5,766 nt of DNA from JAPLJQ01 sp037143735 (GTDB lineage: Bacteria; Desulfobacterota; Syntrophia; Syntrophales; UBA2185). Numbering within the stretch: the first letter of the stretch is position 1; the number at the start of each line of letters is the position of its first letter. The notes under the pieces are model-generated. The model did no database searches and was not told where the DNA came from. It was given only the letters and a program-made list of their open reading frames with translations. Shown in pieces: positions 1 through 5,766 of the stretch. The position numbers and the translations under genes were made by a program. The stretch is taken from the NCBI GenBank assembly GCA_037143735.1, contig JBAWYD010000136.1, positions 1-5,766 on the forward strand, in the 5' to 3' direction.

Positions 1-1379
1 CGAATTGCCCGACGGGGATACCGGTTCAGAAACGCTGGGAACTGATACGCAAGGGAATGATGGATAAAGCCGTGGATCTCGCGTTGATCTATACGCCGTT
101 CCCGGCGACAGCGTGCGGTTATCTCTGTCCCAACCTGTGTATGGAACATTGCACCCGGCAGACTGCCAAGCTTCCTCCCGTGGATACCGCTCTTTTGGGC
201 AGGGCAAGTCTTGCAGCGGCAACGCCCGAGGCGGCGCCGCGGACAGGCAGGAAAATTGCCGTCATCGGAGGGGGCGCCTCAGGTTTATCCGTGGCCTGGC
301 AACTCTGGATGAAAGGACATGAACCGGTGATTTATGAGATGCGCGACCGCCTGGGAGGGAAAATCACGGATATGATTCCCCGGAGCAGAATTCCCGACGA
401 GGTGGTGGAGCATGAGTTGAAACGGGTAAGCGAGAAAATCACCCATGTCCATCTAAACCATCCCCTGACGAAAGAAGCTTTCCTGAAGCTGAAAGACACC
501 TTTGAGTTTATTGTCATTGCCGTCGGCGCGCGGAAACCGCGTGTCCTTCCTGTTCCCGGCGGTGAAAGGGCCGTTGCGGCCCTCGATTTTCTGCGTCTCA
601 GCAGGGCTGACGATATTAAGGTCGGGAAAAGGGTCGTGGTCATCGGCGCGGGAAACGTCGGGTGTGATGCCGCAGCGGAGGCAGCCCGACTGGGGGCGAA
701 AGAGATTACACTTATCGACATCCAGGAACCGGCGTCATACGGGAAGGAGCGGCAGGCGGCAGAAGCGGCGGGCGCAATGTTTGTCTGGCCGAGGGTTACG
801 AAAGCCATTACTAAAAAGGGAGTGGAACTGATGAACGGCGAGGTACTGCCGGCGGATACGGTCATCGTGTCTATCGGCGATCAGCCCGATCTCGATTTTC
901 TGCCTGAAGGGGTAACGGCAGAAAGGGGATTTATCGTTGTTGACAATCATTTCCGGAGCAGCGATCCGCAGGTATTCGCTATCGGCGATGCTGTCAGGCT
1001 CGGCCTTCTCACCGATGCTATCGGCGCGGGTCGCGTTGCCGCAACCACCATCGACGATGTGGTGAAAGGCAGACATGAGACCTACGATCAGTTGCCGCCC
1101 ATCGATCCTGGACGTGTCAAGCTGGAGTACTATGATCCCCGCATTCTTGAGTTCGGCGATGCAGCGGACTGTGCCGCGCAATGCGCCTCCTGCGGGGCAT
1201 GCCGGGATTGCGGTCTATGTGAGACCATTTGTCCGCGAAGCGCCATTTCCCGTCATTCACTTAATGATGACGCATACGAGTATGTTGTCGATGATAACCG
1301 TTGTATCGGTTGTGGTTTTTGTGCCGGGGCCTGTCCGACCGGCGTCTGGAGTCTCATTGAAAGCGAACCGCTGGAGTAG
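1..1379 (+). CDS. GltD-like FAD/NAD(P)-dependent oxidoreductase with C-terminal 2x[4Fe-4S] ferredoxin domain (5'-truncated by window edge)
   Basis: Probably the electron-input subunit of an anaerobe-type glutamate synthase, passing electrons between NAD(P)H or ferredoxin, FAD and Fe-S clusters in the cytoplasm. The frame is open from base 3 and begins NCPTGIPVQKRWEL, the family's N-terminal Fe-S region, so the first ATG at 57 is internal and the real start lies upstream. Numbering from that Met: cysteines C20, C24, C28 and C32 belong to the N-terminal Fe-S domain; GGGASG at 71-76 is the FAD Rossmann motif; GAGNVG at 197-202 is the NAD(P) Rossmann motif; AIGDA near 308-312 is the second FAD contact. 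The C-terminus has CxxCxxCxxxCP (C382, C385, C388, C392) and a second such motif (C416, C419, C422, C426), as in a bacterial-type two-cluster ferredoxin. glnA starts 70 bases downstream, which supports the glutamate synthase role. The catalytic GltB-type subunits would be expected upstream but are not visible. Related oxidoreductases serve other partners, so the exact role is inferred. Confidence 0.9.
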   Translation, partial: NCPTGIPVQKRWELIRKGMMDKAVDLALIYTPFPATACGYLCPNLCMEHCTRQTAKLPPVDTALLGRASLAAATPEAAPRTGRKIAVIGGGASGLSVAWQLWMKGHEPVIYEMRDRLGGKITDMIPRSRIPDEVVEHELKRVSEKITHVHLNHPLTKEAFLKLKDTFEFIVIAVGARKPRVLPVPGGERAVAALDFLRLSRADDIKVGKRVVVIGAGNVGCDAAAEAARLGAKEITLIDIQEPASYGKERQAAEAAGAMFVWPRVTKAITKKGVELMNGEVLPADTVIVSIGDQPDLDFLPEGVTAERGFIVVDNHFRSSDPQVFAIGDAVRLGLLTDAIGAGRVAATTIDDVVKGRHETYDQLPPIDPGRVKLEYYDPRILEFGDAADCAAQCASCGACRDCGLCETICPRSAISRHSLNDDAYEYVVDDNRCIGCGFCAGACPTGVWSLIESEPLE

Positions 1380-1449
1380 CGAGAGGAACGTTGGACCGTT
1401 CTAAAGTAAAGAAACCCTTTGAAGATTAAATGATAAAAAGGAGAAAACG

Positions 1450-2781
1450 ATGTTTGAATGCAAGACGAAGAAAGATGTACTGAAGGCGGTGAAGGAACAC
1501 AATGTCAGTTTCATTCAGTTTTGGTTTACCGACGTATTGGGGATGCAGAAGATATTCAGCATCACGCCGTCGGAGCTGGAGGAGGGACTGGAAGAGGGGA
1601 TGGGATTTGACGGGTCATCGATTCAGGGATTTGCGCGGATCGAGGAGAGCGACATGATCGCCATGGCGGATCCGACGACGTTCCAGATGATACCGTGGCG
1701 TCCTACGGATCGTCCGGTGGCGCGGGTGATCTGCGACATCCTGAATCCGGACGGCACGCCGTATGAGGGTGATCCCCGTTATGTTTTGAAGCGGGCCATC
1801 AAGAAGATAGCCGATAAGGGCTATACGATGAACGTGGGACCGGAGCTGGAGTATTTTTATTTTGCCAACGACAAGGGGACGGATATTCTGGATCAGGGGG
1901 GCTACTTCGACGGTCTTCCCGTGGACCGGGCCACGGACCTGCGGCGGCAGACGATATTCGCCCTGCAGGACCTGGGGATACGGGTAGAATATTCTCATCA
2001 CGAAGTGGCGCCGAGCCAGCATGAGATCGACCTTCGTTACGACGAAGCCCTGAAGATGGCGGACAAGGTCATGACCTATCGCACGGCGGTGAAAGAGATA
2101 GCCAGGCAGAACGGGGTGTACGCCACCTTTATGCCAAAGCCCATATTCGGCCAGAACGGCAGCGGAATGCATGTTCACCAGTCTCTCTTTAAGGGCGCCA
2201 GTAACGCCTTTTTTGACGGAAAGGACAAATACAATCTGTCGAAGATGGCGAAGAGTTATATTGCGGGCTTGATGACCCACGCGCCGGAGATTACTGCCGT
2301 GTGCAACCAGTGGATCAACTCATACAAGCGGCTGGTTCCGGGATACGAGGCGCCGGTGTATGTTTCCTGGGCGCGCCGCAACCGTTCGGCCATGATCCGC
2401 GTCCCCATGTACAAGCCTGGGAAAGAGAAGGCGACGCGGATCGAGTATCGTTCCCCCGATCCGGCGTGCAACCCGTATCTGGCGTTTGCCGTGATGCTGG
2501 CGGCGGGGATGAAAGGGGTGGAGGGGAAATATCCTCTTCCCGATCCCGTTGAAGCGGACATTTTTGAAATGGATGAAAACGCCCGCGAGAAGGCGGGAAT
2601 CACGTCATTGCCGGGAAGTCTGTACGAAGCCCTGAATCTGGTATCAAAAAGCGCCCTGGTAAAGGAAACCCTGGGGGATCATATTTTCCAGAAGTTTATG
2701 GAAAACAAAAAGGTGGAATGGGATCGCTTCAGAATCCATGTAAGCCAGTATGAGATTGAGAGATATCTGCCCATACTGTAA
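1450..2781 (+). CDS. glnA: Glutamine synthetase, type I-alpha
   Basis: Makes glutamine from glutamate, ammonia and ATP; the family forms cytoplasmic dodecamers. The 443-residue length matches the I-alpha class (about 440-450). Visible landmarks: beta-Grasp N-domain with FDGSSI (53-58), catalytic PELE (E132, E134), HHEVAPSQHEID from 183 (E185, E192), NGSGMHVHQS from 236 (H241), the flexible-loop segment NSYKRLVPGYEAP from 290 (E300), and RIEYRSPDPACNPYL from 330. The adenylylation tyrosine of the enterobacterial I-beta class is absent: the region reads DIFEMDE with F372 in its place, and the I-beta insertion is missing. R63, in FARIEESD, aligns with Bacillus subtilis R62, which is implicated in glutamine feedback. 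AAGGAG at 1438-1443, six bases before the ATG, fixes the start. The gene follows the GltD-like gene by 70 bases with no terminator between them, so co-transcription is plausible. Confidence 0.97.
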   Translation: MFECKTKKDVLKAVKEHNVSFIQFWFTDVLGMQKIFSITPSELEEGLEEGMGFDGSSIQGFARIEESDMIAMADPTTFQMIPWRPTDRPVARVICDILNPDGTPYEGDPRYVLKRAIKKIADKGYTMNVGPELEYFYFANDKGTDILDQGGYFDGLPVDRATDLRRQTIFALQDLGIRVEYSHHEVAPSQHEIDLRYDEALKMADKVMTYRTAVKEIARQNGVYATFMPKPIFGQNGSGMHVHQSLFKGASNAFFDGKDKYNLSKMAKSYIAGLMTHAPEITAVCNQWINSYKRLVPGYEAPVYVSWARRNRSAMIRVPMYKPGKEKATRIEYRSPDPACNPYLAFAVMLAAGMKGVEGKYPLPDPVEADIFEMDENAREKAGITSLPGSLYEALNLVSKSALVKETLGDHIFQKFMENKKVEWDRFRIHVSQYEIERYLPIL

Positions 2782-2828
2782 AAAAGTTGGCGCCATGATG
2801 AAAACCCCTTGTGCAGGCGTTTGAAATC

Positions 2829-2868
2829 TTTTCCATATTAACGTTGAGTATTATCCTGTTTTCCATAT
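2829..2868. repeat. Exact 10-base direct repeat TTTTCCATAT in the carA upstream region
   Basis: TTTTCCATAT occurs at 2829-2838 and again at 2859-2868, with starts exactly 30 bases apart, close to three helical turns, so both copies would face nearly the same side of the DNA. The second copy runs into the candidate -10 element. This is the layout of a possible paired regulator site, but no known operator is recognised and chance in AT-rich DNA is possible. Confidence 0.4.
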
Positions 2869-2873
2869 ATAGT
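2844..2873 (+). promoter_or_regulatory. Candidate sigma70-type promoter for carA-guaA-carB
   Basis: TTGAGT at 2844-2849 (four of six matches to TTGACA) is separated by 18 bases from TATAGT at 2868-2873 (five of six matches to TATAAT). Transcription would start around 2880, leaving a leader of about 45 bases before carA. The position in the only sizeable gap, directly before a tight gene run, makes it sensible. AT-rich DNA throws up such matches by chance, and TATATA at 2866-2871 is an overlapping alternative. Confidence 0.35.
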
Positions 2874-2889
2874 CGACGCGACGGAAGCG

Positions 2890-2903
2890 TTCAGGATTCA
2901 GGA
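2890..2903. repeat. Tandem 7-base repeat (TTCAGGA x2) in the carA leader
   Basis: TTCAGGA occurs twice back to back, at 2890-2896 and 2897-2903, and lies between the candidate transcription start and the carA ribosome binding site. With only two units it may be simple slippage. No function is assigned. Confidence 0.4.
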
Positions 2904-2914
2904 TTTTCAACTTT

Positions 2915-2920
2915 GGAGGT
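2915..2920 (+). promoter_or_regulatory. Strong ribosome binding site fixing the carA start
   Basis: GGAGGT, a near-perfect anti-Shine-Dalgarno match, lies five bases before the ATG at 2926. It settles the start of carA over other in-frame options and suggests efficient translation. Confidence 0.85.
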
Positions 2921-2925
2921 CAACC

Positions 2926-4110
2926 ATGTCGCTGTTGCGGAGGAATCCCCCGGCGCTGCTGGTTCTGGAGGATGGAAGTGTGTACGGGGGGCATGCCTTC
3001 GCCGGATATGGCGAGGCGCTTGGCGAGGTTGTCTTTAATACGGGAATGGCGGGGTACCAGGAAGTTCTCACGGATCCTTCGTACAAGGGACAAATCGTCA
3101 CCATGACGTATCCCCTGATCGGCAATTATGGAATCAACCCGGAAGACATGGAGTCCGACGGGATCCACCTGGAGGGATTCATTGTCAAGGAATATCAGGA
3201 TCATCCGAGCAACTGGCGCAGCCGTAAAAGTTTAAAGTCGTTTCTCGAATCTTATGGAAAACTGGGCGTTGAGGGGATCGACACGAGAGCCCTTACCCGC
3301 CGCATCCGTCTGAAAGGGGCCATGCGGGGAATCCTTTCCACGGAGACTCGTGATACGGATCTTTTATTGCAGCGCGTACGTTCATATCCCGGACTGGTGG
3401 GCCGGGATCTAATCAAATTGGTTACCTGCCAACAGCCGTATCGATGGAAAGATGGTAAACCGCAGCCCATTTCTTCAGAGGCGCCGGAACGGGAAAAGGA
3501 AATCGAACCGGATCTGGCTTATAACCGGGAAAAGCGTTTACGGGTCGTCGTCCTCGATTGCGGCGTAAAGTACAATATTCTCAGAATGTTGGAGAAGTCT
3601 GGATGTGACGTCCTTGTATTGCCGGCGGCGTCATCGGGGCAGGAGATTCTTTCTTTCCATCCCGACGGTGTTCTCCTTTCCAATGGTCCCGGAGACCCGG
3701 CGGCGTTGCCCTATATCGTGGAAGCGGTTCGTCATCTCCTGGGCAGAGTCCCCATATTCGGGATCTGTCTGGGGCATCAGATTCTGGGGCAGGCCCTTGG
3801 CGGCAGGACGGAGAAGTTGACGTTCGGCCATCACGGTGTAAACCAGCCCGTTAAAAACAGGCAGACGGGGCGGATTGAAATCACGTCGCAGAATCATGGG
3901 TTTGTGGTGTTGCCCGAATCTTTGCCGCCTGATGTCGAAAAGACGTATGACAACCTGAATGACCGGACCTCGGAGGGAATGTGTTACCCGGCGCTGAAGG
4001 CTTTCAGCGTGCAGTACCATCCCGAAGCGGCACCGGGTCCCCATGATGTTGCCTATCTGTTCGAACAGTTTGTTTCCCTCATGGAAGCAAAACATGAAAA
4101 TAACATATAA
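2926..4110 (+). CDS. carA: Carbamoyl phosphate synthetase small subunit (glutaminase)
   Basis: Hydrolyses glutamine and delivers ammonia to CarB, which makes carbamoyl phosphate for pyrimidine and arginine synthesis. At 394 residues it is close to the usual 370-390. The N-terminal CPSase small-chain domain spans about 8-165 and includes FNTGMAGYQEVLTDPSY from 37, the family hallmark. The C-terminal class I (triad) glutamine amidotransferase domain spans about 205-390: SNGPGDP at 252-258, nucleophile C281 in GICLGHQ, QNHGF at 322-326, and H365 and E367 in YHPE. The full triad is present, so the enzyme should be active. A charged, proline-containing linker (about 170-203) joins the domains. guaA begins 31 bases after the stop, and the partner subunit carB lies beyond guaA, so the subunit genes are in one run but not adjacent. 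Confidence 0.97.
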   Translation: MSLLRRNPPALLVLEDGSVYGGHAFAGYGEALGEVVFNTGMAGYQEVLTDPSYKGQIVTMTYPLIGNYGINPEDMESDGIHLEGFIVKEYQDHPSNWRSRKSLKSFLESYGKLGVEGIDTRALTRRIRLKGAMRGILSTETRDTDLLLQRVRSYPGLVGRDLIKLVTCQQPYRWKDGKPQPISSEAPEREKEIEPDLAYNREKRLRVVVLDCGVKYNILRMLEKSGCDVLVLPAASSGQEILSFHPDGVLLSNGPGDPAALPYIVEAVRHLLGRVPIFGICLGHQILGQALGGRTEKLTFGHHGVNQPVKNRQTGRIEITSQNHGFVVLPESLPPDVEKTYDNLNDRTSEGMCYPALKAFSVQYHPEAAPGPHDVAYLFEQFVSLMEAKHENNI

Positions 4111-4141
4111 ACATTTTCAGGCAAAATAAGGAAGAATCCCG

Positions 4142-5671
4142 ATGATTCTTATCATTGATTTTGGTTCTCAGTACAATCAGTTAATTGCCCGGCGTGTCCG
4201 CGAGCACCATGTATACTGCCAGATCGAGCCGCCGGGCATTGACATCGCAAAAATAAAAACCCTTCGACCGGAAGGCATCATCCTGTCCGGCGGTCCTGCG
4301 AGCATCTATGAGACGGGGAGTCCCAGGGCGGACAGGGGTATCTTTGACCTGAATATTCCGGTTTTGGGTATCTGTTACGGCATGCAGTACATGGCCGACA
4401 CCCTGGACGGGGAGGTCATCGGAGCCGGTAAAAGAGAATATGGTTTTGCCGAACTGACCATTCACGATGCATCCGGTATTTTTTTCGGCATTGACCGTGA
4501 AACCCGCTGCTGGATGAGTCACGGAGACGCCATCGGCCGGTTGCCCGCCGGTTTTAAGACCACGGCATCCACGCCGAACACGGCAAACGCGGCCATTGAG
4601 AATGCGGTGAGGCGATTCTACGGGCTCCAGTTCCACCCGGAGGTTGTCCATACCCCGGAAGGGACAAGGATTTTAGAAAACTTTCTCTTCCGCGTCTGTA
4701 AATGCAAAAAAACCTGGACGATGAAATCCTTTGTCCAGGAGTCCACCCAGGAGATTCAAACCCTTGTCGGTGACAGACATGTAATTCTGGGATTAAGCGG
4801 CGGTGTGGATTCATCCGTTGCGGCCCTGCTGCTGCATCAGGCCATCGGCGACCGGCTCACCTGTATCTTTGTTGACAACGGCCTTCTCCGGCAGGATGAG
4901 GCGAAGCGGGTCCGGGATCTGTTTAAAAAACATTTCCGTATGAACGTGAGATTTGTCAATGCGAAAAAGCCTTTTCTTGACCGACTGAAAGGGGTCTCTG
5001 ATCCGGAGAAAAAACGGAAAATCATAGGTCATGTTTTCATCAAGGTTTTTGAAGAAGAAGCGCGTAAAATCGATGGCGCCCGGTTTCTTGTCCAGGGGAC
5101 ACTTTATCCTGATATTATTGAATCGCAATCTGCTTTCGGTGGCCCCAGTGCCGTCATCAAGTCTCACCACAACGTGGGCGGGTTGCCCAAAAAGATGAAA
5201 CTCACTCTGATCGAACCGCTGAAGCATCTGTTCAAGGATGAGGTGCGTGTCCTGGGAAAGGAACTCGGTCTTCCCGACGATCTCGTCTGGAGACAGCCTT
5301 TCCCTGGGCCGGGGCTGGCGGTCCGGATTATCGGTGAAGTGACCCCGTCAAGGCTTTCCATCCTGCGGAAGGTTGACGTCGTGCTCCTGGAGGAAATCAG
5401 GGCGCACAACCTCTACCGGAAATTGTGGCAGTCCTTTGCCGTCCTTCTCCCTCTGAAAAGTGTGGGGATCATGGGGGATCAGCGAACCTATGAACATGTC
5501 GTGGCCATCCGCGCCGTGACCAGCGACGATGCCATGACGGCGGACTGGGCGAAACTGCCCCATGACCTTCTGGGAAAGATTTCCAACCGGATCATCAACG
5601 AGGTCCGGGGGGTGAACCGGGTAGTTTATGACATCAGTTCAAAGCCGCCCAGTACGATTGAATGGGAGTAA
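4142..5671 (+). CDS. guaA: GMP synthase (glutamine-hydrolysing)
   Basis: Converts XMP to GMP using ATP and glutamine amide nitrogen, the last step of guanine nucleotide synthesis in the cytoplasm. The 509 residues match the usual 505-525 of the single-chain bacterial enzyme. The N-terminal class I amidotransferase domain (about 1-185) begins MILIIDFGSQYNQLIARRVRE and has nucleophile C78 in GICYGMQ plus H165 and E167 in FHPEV. The ATP-pyrophosphatase domain (about 192-385) carries the P-loop SGGVDSS at 219-225 and QGTLYPDIIES from 318. The C-terminal dimerisation domain includes RQPFPGPGLAVRI from 384 and ends YDISSKPPSTIEWE, the normal family terminus. AAGGAAG at 4128-4134, seven bases before the ATG, supports the start. 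All key motifs are intact. The gene sits 31 bases after carA and 25 bases before carB. Placing it between them is unusual, although all three enzymes are tied to glutamine-dependent nucleotide synthesis. Confidence 0.98.
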   Translation: MILIIDFGSQYNQLIARRVREHHVYCQIEPPGIDIAKIKTLRPEGIILSGGPASIYETGSPRADRGIFDLNIPVLGICYGMQYMADTLDGEVIGAGKREYGFAELTIHDASGIFFGIDRETRCWMSHGDAIGRLPAGFKTTASTPNTANAAIENAVRRFYGLQFHPEVVHTPEGTRILENFLFRVCKCKKTWTMKSFVQESTQEIQTLVGDRHVILGLSGGVDSSVAALLLHQAIGDRLTCIFVDNGLLRQDEAKRVRDLFKKHFRMNVRFVNAKKPFLDRLKGVSDPEKKRKIIGHVFIKVFEEEARKIDGARFLVQGTLYPDIIESQSAFGGPSAVIKSHHNVGGLPKKMKLTLIEPLKHLFKDEVRVLGKELGLPDDLVWRQPFPGPGLAVRIIGEVTPSRLSILRKVDVVLLEEIRAHNLYRKLWQSFAVLLPLKSVGIMGDQRTYEHVVAIRAVTSDDAMTADWAKLPHDLLGKISNRIINEVRGVNRVVYDISSKPPSTIEWE

Positions 5672-5687
5672 ATGAGAAGATAAGATC

Positions 5688-5694
5688 GGAAGGG
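5688..5694 (+). promoter_or_regulatory. Ribosome binding site of carB, closely spaced to the start
   Basis: GGAAGGG ends only two bases before the ATG at 5697. Counted from the GGA at 5688-5690 the spacing is six bases, which is normal. The site lies in the 25-base gap after the guaA stop. The other nearby ATG (5672) reaches a stop after three codons, so 5697 is the start. Confidence 0.6.
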
Positions 5695-5696
5695 AT

Positions 5697-5766
5697 ATGC
5701 CGAGAAGAAACGACCTGAAAAAAATATTGATTATCGGTTCCGGCCCCATCATCATCAGCCAGGCCT
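5697..5766 (+). CDS. carB: Carbamoyl phosphate synthetase large subunit, N-terminal fragment (3'-truncated by window edge)
   Basis: Only 23 codons are present, reading MPRRNDLKKILIIGSGPIII followed by SQA. This matches the strongly conserved CarB opening (MPKRTDI-K-ILI-G-GPI-IGQA), the first strand and glycine loop of the carboxyphosphate domain. The large subunit takes ammonia from CarA and uses two ATP and bicarbonate to form carbamoyl phosphate; the full protein is about 1,070 residues, so nearly all of it lies beyond the window. Serine stands where the IGQA motif usually has glycine. Identification rests on the N-terminal match plus carA in the same run. It starts 25 bases after guaA and is probably co-transcribed with it. 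Confidence 0.92.
   Translation, partial: MPRRNDLKKILIIGSGPIIISQA

Larger units (their letters stand above)
2782..2925 (+). other. glnA-carA intergenic region / carA leader
   Basis: This 144-base gap is the longest non-coding stretch in the window and is more AT-rich than the flanking genes. No stable hairpin followed by a T-run follows glnA, so no intrinsic terminator can be called. It contains a candidate promoter (2844-2873), an exact 10-base direct repeat 30 bases apart, a tandem 7-base repeat (2890-2903) and the carA ribosome binding site. I see no riboswitch or convincing leader peptide. The gap size next to the tight carA-guaA-carB spacing suggests a transcription boundary or an internal promoter here. 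Confidence 0.6.

Noticed and set aside
332..865. 177-codon minus-strand frame inside the oxidoreductase gene
   Set aside because: It is fully inside a gene with clear family motifs, is low-complexity (rich in S, R, A and F), and has no recognisable domain. It is a shadow of the real gene.
1386..1401. Small inverted repeat GAACG / CGTTC with a six-base loop after the oxidoreductase gene
   Set aside because: The stem is only five pairs and no T-run follows, so it does not qualify as a terminator. It is likely chance.
1615..2280. 221-codon minus-strand frame inside glnA
   Set aside because: It is antisense to a highly conserved gene and has no recognisable motif. Long antisense frames are common in GC-rich genes.
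2786..2803. TTGGC in the gap after glnA as a possible sigma54 -24 element
   Set aside because: No TTGC-type -12 element follows at the required spacing.
2804..2822. Weak AAAC / GTTT pairing after glnA as a possible terminator
   Set aside because: The stem is short and interrupted by a mismatch, and no clean T-run follows directly.
2795..2824. Nine-codon ATG frame after glnA as a possible leader peptide
   Set aside because: It has no ribosome binding site, no run of regulatory codons and no attenuator structure. It also lies upstream of the candidate carA promoter.
2811..3038. 75-codon GTG-started frame overlapping the start of carA
   Set aside because: There is no ribosome binding site before the GTG, and much of its length overlaps the well-supported carA in another frame. 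The hydrophobic opening is what AT-rich DNA would give.

Overview
The window is a run of co-directional (+ strand) nitrogen-assimilation and glutamine-consuming genes. It looks like a bacterial chromosome, most likely an anaerobe of the Desulfobacterota/Deltaproteobacteria type, possibly Syntrophales-like. That guess rests on three things: a ferredoxin-bearing GltD-like oxidoreductase directly before a type I-alpha glutamine synthetase, the style of the GlnA sequence, and the moderately GC-rich base composition. It was made by eye without a database search, so the taxonomy is tentative.

Layout: (1) 1-1379, the 3' part of a GltD-like FAD/NAD(P)-binding oxidoreductase with a C-terminal two-cluster [4Fe-4S] ferredoxin domain; its reading frame stays open through the left edge, so the true start lies outside. 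(2) 1450-2781, glnA, complete and of I-alpha type, lacking the adenylylation tyrosine. (3) 2782-2925, a 144-base gap, the longest non-coding stretch. It has no convincing terminator but holds a candidate sigma70-type promoter, an exact 10-base direct repeat and a strong ribosome binding site for the next gene. (4) 2926-4110, carA, complete. (5) 4142-5671, guaA, complete. (6) 5697-5766, the first 23 codons of carB, cut by the right edge.

The genes fit together functionally. GltD-like electron transfer for glutamate synthase and glutamine synthetase form a GS-GOGAT ammonia-assimilation module that makes glutamine. CarA/CarB (carbamoyl phosphate for pyrimidines and arginine) and GuaA (XMP to GMP) both take glutamine's amide nitrogen through triad-type glutaminase domains. 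The short gaps after carA (31 bases) and guaA (25 bases) suggest that carA-guaA-carB is one transcription unit, probably with its own promoter after glnA. The most noteworthy point is that guaA separates the genes for the two subunits of carbamoyl phosphate synthetase. I saw no mobile elements, CRISPR arrays, tRNA or rRNA genes, and no clearly novel system. The genes themselves are housekeeping genes.
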